From Dastarcus helophoroides (taxonomy: Eukaryota; Arthropoda; Insecta; Coleoptera; Bothrideridae), in NCBI GenBank assembly GCA_028583605.1, contig CM053331.1, forward strand, positions 7,378,091 through 7,442,090: a stretch of DNA of 64,000 bases. The letters run 5' to 3'. Positions within the stretch are counted from its first letter, which is position 1. Every line of letters begins with the position of its first letter. A model generated the notes under the pieces. That model was given only the letters and a program-made list of their open reading frames with translations. It was not told where the DNA came from and searched no databases. The translations under genes were made by a program, and so were the position numbers. Positions 54,421 to 64,000 of the stretch are shown piece after piece.

Positions 54421-54665
54421 TGGTGGAACGGACTGATGTTATCTTCAGAAATTGATGTACAAATCTTGTCCTCTGAAACCAAGCAAAATTAAAAACACAA
54501 CAGTTATCTTAACGTGTTTCGACATCGAAGCTATCATCTTCAGAGAGATACTGATAGAAAGATATTGATAGCTGGTAGAGATAGCATCCCTCTAAAGATG
54601 ATAAATTCGATAACCAAGCTATCAAAGAGATACTATCTCCCTGCTACTAGTATCTTTCTATTCTA
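54421..54665 (-). mobile_element. Hammerhead-ribozyme element copied from the 57.8-kb locus
   Basis: TGGTGGAACGGACTGATGTT, ATCTTCAGAAATTGATGTAC, then AACGTGTTTCGACATCGAAG and CTATCATCTTCAGAGAGATA (minus-strand ribozyme), then a palindromic GATAG/CTATC module. The same sequence and its left flank (AATTTCAAAAAAAGACAATA) occur at 57826-58095. Confidence 0.7.
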
Positions 54666-55292
54666 TTCTACTTTGTATCTGGGTCGTAGAAACGTATCCT
54701 TCGTTTTGGCCATAGTACCAATACGACTAAAAATCAATTATGATTACTCCATGGTAATTCCAAAAACTGAAGCAAGAACTTTTTCAGCAGCTCTTGAACG
54801 CGAAAGTTCTTAGGGCTTTAAGAACCGAAGTGTATTCATTCCATTGATTTCTACTTTGCATCTGGGTCGTAGAAATGTATCCTTAGTTTGGCCATAGTGC
54901 CGATACGACTTAAAAATTGTGCATTTTTTTGAAACCGAGCACAGTTCGAACGCAGTGCTTCTACTCTTGTATGCTTTTGATCAATTTTAGGGCATTTGGG
55001 CACCATTTTGTAGACATTTTTCTTATATCCAAATCCACGTGATGTGATGAACGCGTTCATAGGAAGTATTCACTACTTCAGGTGATAATTTTAGCCCAAT
55101 TTTACGGTCTGACAAAACCATGTTATGAACTGCTTTAATATTTTCGGAAACGCACACAGAAAATGACTTTTCTATCACTCTTCATCTTCGAGGGAAAATT
55201 TACCTCTTTTGAGGCTTGCAATCCAATTTTTTGCCGTCGCATATGAAGGAAATTGGTCGCCTAGGATCTTAAGCAGATTGTAAAAAAACTGT
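54666..55292 (-). pseudogene. Mariner-like transposase, second copy, truncated
   Basis: Parallel to 53540-54165 at an offset of about 1131 bp: QFPSYATAKNWIASLKRGKF, then stops, then DQKHTRVEALRSNCARF, RIGTM-AKLRIHFYDPD and AAEKVLASVFGI. It carries the same loss of the catalytic Asp block. Its 3' part ends at the hammerhead element at 54665. Confidence 0.8.
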
Positions 55293-56870
55293 AGTTATAC
55301 AGTTACAGAATACTCTCTCCACCAAGAAAAAGACGAATTCTACTAATCTCCTAGTGAAGAACTAAGGAAAAGTTGAAGGATACAATCTCTCATCTTAGCA
55401 GGCGACTTTAATGGAAAAGTTGGTATTAGAGACAATTACGAAGTTGTGGGGAAATATGGAGATCCTCAAACAAATAATAACGAAGATAGAGTTATTGAAC
55501 TCTGTAAACAACATGACCCAAAAATAAAGAACATTTTTTTTCAACACAACGAGATACATCAATACCCTTGGGAAAGACCTTGTCTAAATCAAGAATCTAT
55601 AATAGACTTCATGATAACAAGACAATGAGCACAGAAATAATAACAAATGTAGCTGTTAAACGAGTTGCTAATTGCGGATCAGACCATCATCTGCTAAGGT
55701 CAAAAATTATTCATTCATAAATAAAGAAAAGAAAGAAGAAGATTACACATGCATAATATACAATAACCAGCGGTACCCGGAATATAACATACATCTGTTA
55801 AACGAGGAAATCATTAGGAACCTGTATAGAAGAAGACTGGAAGAAAAACTAAAGAAAACTGATACACAAGATAATATAGAAGCCGAACATGAAAGAATTA
55901 CAAAAGCAATACATCAAGCCGCGAAGGAAGTTCTTGGATTGAAGGAGAAAAGAAACAAAAAGAGAAGTAACAATAAATAAATGTCAAAAGAATTAGAAAT
56001 GTTAGTACAAGAAAAGAATAAAGCATACAAAAACTGGCTAAGCCAACGAACTCAGAGGAATAGAGACAACTATAAAGAAATTCAAAGAGAAATGGGAAGA
56101 CGTATAAAAATAGGCAAGAATTTCTAGTCAAAATGTAAATGTGCTAGAATAGAAAGCAAAATATGAGGATCCCAATTAACGGAAGCAGGGAAATGTCTCA
56201 AATCAATAAAGACTAACAGAAATGAAAAAATAGAAACCCAATAAATATGAGGAACTGAACAACATATTATGAATCATTATTAGTAGAAATCCGAGAAGAA
56301 TATAAAGAACTTAGGGCTGATGTACAACAAGAAGAGAGAAGAAACATATATGAAAATCTAAGGATTACAAGATAGGAACTTACTTAAGCCATAAAAGATA
56401 TCAATAGCAACAGAGCACAGAATCATTATTAGTAAAAATCCGAAAAGAATATAAAGAACTTAGGGCTGATGTATAACAAGAAGAGGAAAGAGACAGAGAT
56501 AAAAATCTAAGGATTATAAGACAGGAAGTTACTCAAGCTATATAAAAAATATGAAGAACAACAGAGCTCCAGGACCTGGAGGTACCATGACCGAAATGCT
56601 CGAATATGGTGGAAACATCCTATGGAATCAAATTACTAATTTATTAAATATTTACTTAGGAGAAAATCGACTACTGCAGGCATGGAAAACGGCATACTAA
56701 ATTTCAATATTTAAAAAATGCAAGCACTCTGAAGCTAAAAACTATAGGGAACTAAGTGTTAACAGCACGTTGAACAGATTATCTGGTAGAGTCCTTAAAT
56801 TGAAAATACAAGAAAATATAGGACACCTAACAAATGAAGATCAGAGTGGAAAATTTATTTATAATACAAC
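55293..56870 (+). pseudogene. RTE-like LINE: endonuclease to reverse transcriptase, copy 2
   Basis: The endonuclease runs GDFNGKVGIRDNYEVVGKYG, NNEDRVIELCKQHDPKIKN, NQESIIDFMITRQ and, after a frameshift, CGSDHHLLR(S)K. A basic linker (ERITKAIHQAAKEVLGLKEK) follows. Near 56280-56500 the YKELRADVQQEE region occurs twice as an internal duplication. RT blocks are MKNNRAPGPGGTMTEMLEYG (56545-56610), QAWKTAY, IFKKCKHSEAKNYRELSVNS and NEDQSGKF near 56840, where the similarity stops. Many stops. Confidence 0.8.
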
Positions 56871-57655
56871 AAATTTCAAACACCTAACGCCTTAATTCAG
56901 ATTTTAGTAGTCGTAATATTTCTTGCATTTAATTTCGTTTAATTGCCGATTGATGGTGGAGTTTTCAAATCGTTGCAGTGTGAGTTTTCTCCGGGGAAAA
57001 TAAGAAATGAAAAAGCACTTAATTTTTAATTAGATTTGGTTAATTTCGAAGAATTTTAATGGATATTTTACATTACCCATCTCGTTCTCCTACCGTCTAA
57101 CTTTCTCAACTCCGACAAATCTTTTATCAGATTCTTACGCTGTTAAAATAAAAATTATAAACGAGATGAAAATTCTTCCGTCAGAACTTGTCTTTTGCTA
57201 AGTAATTAAAAGTGCGTTAATATTCATTATCTCCACAAGTTTAAAATACTGCGGCATATAATTGAATGATAATGATACTGAAAGTAAAAAACTCTGCTAT
57301 TCGTAATTTTACTGATACTGTAGTTACGTGTTTAACTTGGAAAACACCGAAATAGTCGTTGACGATTAGTGAATTGTAAAAGAAATTTAATATTAAATTG
57401 TTAACAGTGCAAAATAATTTGAAAAGAAATGTGTGGAAGTCTTTTAAAGTGGTTAACATTCAAGATATCTTCCGAGGGTGGTTAATCATTAGGCACAACT
57501 CTCTTGAGTTTTGTAAATCTATGAGGGAAACAATATCACTAAAAATTTTTTAAATGCTGATTCCGACACATCACGACGTGAGAACCCTGCTATAGTTCGG
57601 TGTTGGTCTTAGAGTCTAAGGAAAATATACATTTGGGTATTCCTCCAAACACAAT
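56871..57655. other. Single-copy-like non-coding DNA
   Basis: Balanced AT-rich sequence with no repeat phrasing and no supported gene. Confidence 0.35.
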
Positions 57656-57847
57656 GTAAAATTTTGAAAAATAGTCACAATTTTCGAACAAATGAAATTT
57701 TGAAATAAAACCTATTTTAAAAAATGGGAAGTTTGAAGTCGAAATTAGAAAAAAAAATGGGTATTTTATAAAGTTGGAAATATGTGAAAAAGTCTAAATT
57801 AAAAAGTCGAACTTTAAAAGAGTCAAAAATTTCAAAAAAAGACAATA

Positions 57848-59800
57848 TTGGTGGAACGGACTGATGCTATCTTCAGAAATTGATGTACAAATCTTGTCCT
57901 CTGAAACCAAGCAAAATTAAAAAACACAACAGTTATTTTAACGCGTTTCGACATCGAAGCTATCATATTTAGAGAGATACTGATAGAAAGATACTAAGAG
58001 CTGGTAGAGATAGCATCCCTCTCTGAAGATGATAGTTTCGATAACCAAGCTATCAAAGAGATACTATCTCCCTGCTAATAGTATCTTTCTATCAGCTACT
58101 TTCTTCAGAGAGATACTGATAGCTGATAGAGATAGTATCTCTCTATCAGCTATCATTTTCATAGAGATACCGATAAAGAGATACTATCTCTATCAGCTAT
58201 CAGTATACATGTAACATTATCTCTCTGAACACAGCTATCATCTTCAGGGAGATACTGATAGAGATACTGATAGCTGATGGAGATAGTATCTTTCTATCAG
58301 AATCTCTCTGAAGATGATATCAGTATCTCTCTGAACACAGTTGCCACCTTCAAAGAGTTACTGATAGCTGATAGAGCGATTAGTATCTCTTTAAAGATGG
58401 TAACCGTGTTCAGAGAGATACTGATAAAGATAGAGTCCTTTTATCAGTATTAAATGTCTCTATCAGTGACTCTCTAAACACTGCAACCATCTTCAGAGAG
58501 ATATTGATAGAGAGATACTATCTCTATCAGTTATCAATAGCTACCATTTCAGAGAGATACTGATAGAGAGATACTGATAGAAAGATACTATCTCTATCAG
58601 CTATCAGTATCTCTCTGAAGATGGTAACTACCGTCAGTTACCATGATGGTAGTTAAAAAAACATACTGACAGCTAATAGAAAGATAGTATCTCTCTGAAG
58701 ACGATGGCTTGGTTATCTAGAGCAACTATCTCTCTGTCAATATCTCTCTAAATACAGCTACCATCTTCAAAGGGATACTGATAGCTGATAGAGATAGTAT
58801 CTCTGTATCAGTATCTCTCTGAAGATGATAGCTGATAAAGAGATATTATATCTATCAGCTATCAGAATCTCTCTGGAGATGGTAACTGTGTTCAAAAAGA
58901 TACTGATAGAGAGATACTTTTTCTATCAGTATAGAATTTCTCTATCACTGTCTTTCTAAACAATACTACCATCTTCAGAAAGATACTGGTAGAGAGATAC
59001 CATCTCTATCAGTTATCCATAGCTACCATTTCAGAGAGATACTGATAGAGAGACATTATCCCTATCAGCTATGAATATCCCCCTGAAGATGGTATCTACC
59101 GTCAGTTACCATGATGGTAGTTAAAAAAACATACTGACAGCTAATAGAAAGATAGTATCTCTCTGAAGACGATGGCTTGGTTATCTAAACAAGTTAGAGC
59201 AATTATCTCTCTATCGGTATTTCTCTAAACACAGCTACCCTCTTCAGAGGGATACTGATAGAGAGATACTGATAGCTGATAGAGATAGTATCTCTGTATC
59301 AGTATCTCTCTGAAGATGATAGCTGATAAAGAGATATTATATCTATCAGCTATCAGAATCTCTCTGGAGATGGTAACTGTGTTCAAAAAGATACTGATAG
59401 AGAGATACTTTTTCTATCAGTATAGAATTTCTTTATCAGTGTCTCTCTAAACATTGCTACCCTCTTCAGAGAGATACCATCTCTATAAATTATCAATAGT
59501 GACCATTTTAGAGAGATACTGATAGAGCTAGAGATTAGCTATCAGTATCTCTCTGAAGATGGTAGCTACCATCAGTTACCATGATGGTAGTTGATAGAAA
59601 AATATTGATAGCTGATAGAAAGATAGTATTTCTCTGAAGACGACAGCTTGGCTATCGAAACGAGTTAGAGCAACTATCTCTCTATCAGTATCTGTTTATC
59701 AAGATGATAGCTTGGCTATCGAAACGTGTTAGAGCAACTGTTTTTGAGTTTTTTAATCCTTCTTGGTTTTAGGGGACAAGATTTGTGTATCAATTTTTAA
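57848..59800. mobile_element. Hammerhead-ribozyme element with giant palindromic expansion
   Basis: Opens GGTGGAACGGACTGATGCTA and closes with the family body TTGGTTTTAGGGGACAAG and ATTTGTGTATCAATTTT. In between, ~1.7 kb consist of alternating complementary modules: GATACTGATAGAGAGATAC, CTATCTCTATCAGCTATCAG, ATCTCTCTGAAGATGATAGC, ACCATCTTCAGAGAGATAC and CCATGATGGTAG. One ~480-bp passage starting CATACTGACAGCTAATAG near 58662 recurs near 59130 with the same order, so there is a higher-order duplication. Several ribozyme cores are embedded; the best is at 59630-59670. Confidence 0.75.
59630..59670 (+). ncRNA. Hammerhead ribozyme-like motif with near-consensus core
   Basis: TTCT, CTGAAGA, stem II GACAGC/GCTATC with one mismatch, GAAA, ACGAGT then U, then AGAG pairing with stem I. 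A neighbouring copy at 59700-59735 keeps GATAGCTTGGCTATCGAAAC but has lost CTGAAGA. Confidence 0.5.
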
Positions 59801-61740
59801 AAGAAATTTTAAAAATCAGTTTTAATTTCAAAAGTATCAAAACTTTGAAATATAACCGAAACTAATTTGAAAAATGTTGAATTTTGGACAAAAAATTAAA
59901 TTTGCAAAACATTGAGAATAAGGAAAAAATTTCAAAGAATTCAAACAAGTAAAAATTTTTGAAAATGAACGAATTTCTTCAGAAAAAAGTCGAAAATCTA
60001 GAATTGAAATATTCAAACTTAAACCTTTATAAAAATTTTGAAAAACTTTAAAATTGACAAATCATTAAAATTTTAAAAACGATTAAAATTTGAAAAAAGT
60101 TTATATTTCAAAAATTTTGAAATTTTTAAAAAATGACAACCTTTTGAAAATTGTTGACAATTATATTTTAAAGTTGAGACATTTTCATAAATTAAAGTTA
60201 TTTTTTTTAATTTTGACTTTTTATTTGAAAATTTTGACTTTAGAGTACGAACTTTTTTAAAATTTCCGACATTTTCAAAATTTAAATATTTTAAAGATCT
60301 CAAAGTTTCAGCATTTTTAAAATTGAAACTTTAGTGTCGAAATTGTCAATAATTCTTGAAATTTTGTTAATCTTTTGAATCTTCTAAAGAAGTTGAAATT
60401 TTGAAAAAGTCAAAAATTTTTAAGTCAAAATTTTCAAATACAATTAAAACTTTTAAAAATGCCGAAATTCTGAAAAATGTCAGAATTTTCATGTAAAGTG
60501 AAAATATTTAAAAAAGTTGAGGTTGTTGAAAAATATCAAAATTTTGAAAAAATAGACATTTTCATAATTTCTAAAATTTGACAAAAAGAAAGATTAAAAA
60601 AACGAACTTTTGAAAAATCTTCGAAAATAATTTACAACTTCATTCCGAAAATCTTTAATAAAAAGTTTGTACTTTTTTGTGGAGATTTTCAGAAAAAATA
60701 GCATTTTGATCAAAATTCGAGATTTTTAAAAACAAATCGTAAATTTCAACAAATGGTGTAATCTTCCAGGGAAATTCAAAAAACTGTAAAATTTTTTGAA
60801 AAAAAAAGAATTTTTAAAAAATCTATGATTTGCAAAAGGATCAAAATTTTGAGATTAATTAACATTACAAAAAAGTCGAAATTAACAAAAAAACTTAAAC
60901 TTTTGGAAAAAGAGTCAACAATTATAAAAATTTTTTAAAAATCAAATTTGGAAAAATGTTGACAAATAAAAAATTAAAAAATGACCGGATTTTCAAAAAA
61001 AGCTAAATATTCGAAAAGTCTAAATATTGAAGAAACTTCCTAATTATCAAAGGAGAAATTTTCAAAAAAAAATTGAAATACTGAAAAGCTAAAATTTTGG
61101 AAAAGCTCGAGATCAAAATTTTGAGAAAAAACTAAAACGGTTTTTAAAAATTCGAAATTTGTTCTTGAAGGTTTGAAAGAAAATTATGATTTCGAAGAAA
61201 ATAGCATTTGGATAAATAGTAGAAATTTTCAAAACAAATTAAAAATGTTAACAAATAGGGCAATTTCTCTGTAAAAACCGAAATTTCCAACTAGTAAATA
61301 TTATTAAAGAAATTCTGAAATTTATTTTAAATTTAAAAAATTCGAAGTCGTCGAAATTATCAAAAACACTTAAAATTTTGAAATACATAAGTTCAAGATT
61401 TTGAAAGAAGTCCAAATCGTTGAAAAAGTAAACATTTTAATAAAGTCAAAATTTACAAAACACTCGAAATTTTGAAAAAAAATTTGAAGTTATGGAAAGT
61501 TACACATTTTAAAAAATTAGGTTTTTAGAAAATGTTAAAATTTTGACGAATTCCCATTTTTTGAAAATTCGAAAATCTAAAAAAATTGAAATTATTAAGA
61601 AAATTGAAAAATAGTTTATTCTTTCAAAAATAGTCCAGGTATTTATAAAAATTTAAAGATTAAAAAAAATAATTATTTTTAATTGTTTTTAAAATAAGAA
61701 ATTTTCAAAAAGTCTTAGTATTTTTATTTAGACTATATTA
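59801..61740 (+). repeat. A-rich decayed repeat block
   Basis: Same A-rich phrasing as 1-2850 and 5395-7060. No gene is supported. Confidence 0.45.
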
Positions 61741-61746
61741 AAGAAT

Positions 61747-61955
61747 TGAAAAACAAAACCTGTCCCCTGAAACCAAGTAAGATTAAAAAACAACTAACGC
61801 GTTTCGACAGCCAAGCTATTATCTTCATCATCTTCAGAGAGATACTATCTCTGTGAAAATGGCTTGGTTATCGAAACGCGTTAGAGCAACTTCTGTTGTA
61901 TTTTTTAGTCTTTCTTGGTTTCAGGGGGTTTCAGGGGACAAAATTTGTATATTGT
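61747..61955. mobile_element. Hammerhead-ribozyme element, inverted dimer
   Basis: The left half is in minus orientation (CCTGTCCCCTGAAACCAAGT, AACGCGTTTCGACAGCCAAG, CATCTTCAGAGAGATACTAT) and the right half in plus (GGCTTGGTTATCGAAACGCG, TTAGAGCAACTTCTGTTGTA, TTGGTTTCAGGGG). The left core has an insertion in stem II, and the right core lost CTGAAGA (CTGTGAAAA). The phrase TTTCAGGGG is locally doubled near 61917-61935. Confidence 0.65.
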
Positions 61956-61959
61956 TGCG

Positions 61960-62740
61960 CGTTGTCGGTTTGAAATTAAAAATGCGTGAATTGTAACCAC
62001 CTTATTTCCAAACTGATTCCGGAACACTACATTTGTAATTCACCTAACCCACTGACTAAATTTCATAACTACATTTTGTTACAATATCAATGTTTGCCAT
62101 GATCTAGTTTTATGCGAAACAATGTTAAATGTGGAAAAAATTGAACAGAAGAGTGAACCTGTTTCCTTATGCAAAACGAACACATTTGTTTCAAAGTTGG
62201 CAATTTAATGCCTGATTATTCATTTTCTAAGTGTCACTTCGGAAAATGTTGCCATTAGTCTTAATGGGAAGGAATAAAGAAAAAGTTTAACCGTCAAATT
62301 CGGTTGATTTACCCCGAAAGCAACGAAAATCGCTCCCTACTTTTAAGGAAGCAAAGAATAATAAAAAGGGAGTGTATATTAAACATTGCTGCTTATACGG
62401 TTTTTTAAAAGTTGGCGTTATTAAAACTTTATAACTACATGTAAATCCCATAACAAGCGGGTGTAATAAAATTAATAGGTTAGGTGAAAACAGGTAACTT
62501 TATACAAACTTTTTGCATTAAAATTTTAAGGATTATAACTTAATATTTATGGAAGGTTGCAACTTTATGTTTTATATTAGCATTATTTTATAACATTGGA
62601 AACTTTCTCGTGCAGTTTAGTTGACCTGTGGAAAAAAATTCACCGATTTTCAACGTTTATTAAATACTAGCTGATATGTCACCCGATCATATTCACTATT
62701 TCAAGGCCACTACTATATTTAAGTAAATCAATTTTCTAAT
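61960..62740. other. Single-copy-like non-coding DNA
   Basis: Balanced composition; no gene or RNA is supported. Confidence 0.35.
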
Positions 62741-62749
62741 TATCGATTT

Positions 62750-63860
62750 ATTTTAAATTTCTGCCTTTTAAAATGTAGTTTTTTTCTAATATTTCTACTT
62801 TTTCCAAAGTTTCGGCTTTTAAAATTTCAATTCTTTTCAAAGTATGGACTTTTCCGAAGATTGAAACTTTTTAAAAAATTTTGCCTATTTTGAAAACTTC
62901 CATTTTACTAAATCCTTTTTTAATTCTATTCGACTTATCGAACAGCTCACCCTTTTGAAAAATTTGACTTTTTAAATATTCCAACTTTTTTCAGTTAAAA
63001 TTTCCAAAATTTCAACTTCTTTAAAAAAATCAAAATGTCGACTTTTTTATAATGAATTTTTCCATAATACCCATTTTATTTTTAAATTTAGACTATTTTA
63101 TTAAAATCTCGGCTTTTTCAAAACTTTCACTTTAACATTTTTTTTCACACAATTTTTAACGGCCCAAAATTTCGGGATTTTTTGAAATTTTACTTCTTTG
63201 AACCTTTCAATTTTTCTGATGCATTAATTTTTTTAAATCTTTTTCTTTCGAAAATTGTAGTTTTTCAGAAAGTTTAACACCGAAGATTTTTTAAAATATC
63301 CAGTTTTTGGTAAAAATTATATTTTTTGAAAATTTCGATTTCATTTCAAAATTTCGATTTTATTTCGAAATTTATACTTTTTTTTTTAGGAAATTTGGAC
63401 TTTTTATCAAAATTGGCTTTTTTTAAGATTTTCGACTTTCAAAATTTGAACTTTATTTTTTAAATTTCTGTCTTTTAACTAATTTTTGCTTTTAAAATTA
63501 TAGATTTTATTTTCCAAGATTTTGACATCTTTCGAAAACCTTGACCTTTTGAAAACTCCGACGTTTTTCCAAATTTAAGCTTCAAAAATTTTTACTTTTT
63601 TCAACCTTGATTTTTATTAAAATTTTGACTTTTCCAAAAATCACTATATTTTTTGAAAACACTGGAATTTTTTTAATTTTTTAAATTTTTCGGCTTTATT
63701 GGAAAATTTCGAGTTGTTTAAATCGTAAGATTCTCTTAAAATGTCAACTTTTTTTGACATTTTCAACTATTATGCAAAATTTCCACTTTATTTGACACTT
63801 TCAAGACCTTTTAAAATTTTCGATTTTTTTAAAATTCCAATCTTTTTAAAAATGTTCAAT
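62750..63860 (-). repeat. T-rich decayed repeat block
   Basis: Same T-rich phrasing as 2860-4700 and 10670-12600. It ends where a hammerhead-type motif begins. Confidence 0.45.
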
Positions 63861-63909
63861 CAAAATATACTTCTTCCGGGATTGGACCGTGTCAAAGAAC
63901 TACTAAAAG

Positions 63910-63954
63910 TGTTCGACGTTTCGCCCACCATCGTAGGGGGCTTCTTCAGGAACA
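63910..63954 (-). ncRNA. Hammerhead ribozyme-like motif, GTC cleavage triplet
   Basis: Minus strand: TGTTC (stem I), CTGAAGA, one extra A, stem II GCCC/GGGC with loop CCTACGATGGT, GAAA, then the four-base palindrome ACGT as minimal helix III with cleavage triplet GTC, predicted cut between 63915 and 63914, then GAACA closing stem I. This is a different sequence from the dispersed family and from 12977-13043. Its host element runs off the window edge. Confidence 0.65.
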
Positions 63955-64000
63955 AAGAAAGAAAAATAGATGAAAAGAGGAATATGAGGGAATATGCAAA

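Noticed and set aside
58000..59700. CRISPR-like array of short repeats
   Set aside because: Modules are palindromic, vary in length, have no unique spacers and lie in a eukaryotic transposon context.

Overview
The window looks like intergenic or intronic DNA from a repeat-rich animal genome, most likely an insect. It is very AT-rich. It contains decayed non-LTR retrotransposons, a mariner-like transposase, a tRNA-derived SINE, hAT-like and Harbinger-like TIR elements, two satellites, and one piece of a spliced host gene. No bacterial features, CRISPR array, rRNA or functional tRNA were seen. The order of insect cannot be fixed from the sequence alone.

Layout. 1-7690: A-rich then T-rich decayed repeat DNA holding a SINE (3021-3322), a duplicated ~350-bp unit and four copies of a hammerhead-ribozyme-bearing element. 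7690-9280: unremarkable single-copy-like DNA. 9289-~16850: hAT-like elements with TIR CAGGGCTTCGAACCG, one (9531-14235) nested inside another of its own family and carrying a well-formed hammerhead ribozyme (12977-13043). 18313-20700: heptanucleotide satellite. 21950-26620: A-rich then T-rich repeat DNA. 26630-26946: foldback element. 27152-27507: first exons of an N-acetylgalactosamine kinase (GALK2-like) gene on the minus strand, the only host gene recognised. 29150-31612: 11-bp satellite. 34450-37160: RTE-like LINE pseudogene split by a hammerhead element. 37854-38196: Harbinger-type MITE. 38220-41760: RNase-H-bearing LINE whose RNase H region is a ~316-bp tandem array. 42045-46041: a 4-kb hAT-like element with a perfect 8-bp target duplication and an interior made wholly of 'low-complexity' AT DNA. 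46050-48085: single-copy-like DNA. 48440-56870: a graveyard of LINE, mariner and LINE fragments, partly duplicated. 57848-59800: large palindromic expansion of the hammerhead family. 59800-63860: AT-rich repeat DNA. 63910-63954: a third kind of hammerhead motif.

The strongest observations are: (1) a family of at least eleven short elements carrying the hammerhead core (CTGAAGA - stem II - GAAACGCGTT), plus two unrelated hammerheads, pointing to retrozyme-like or Penelope-like mobile RNA elements; (2) evidence from TIRs and 8-bp target duplications that much of the AT 'simple' DNA is the cargo of large non-autonomous hAT-like transposons; (3) repeated tandem amplification of already dead transposon fragments (RNase H array, mariner triplication, segmental duplication). 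No gene cooperation can be described, because only one host gene fragment is present.
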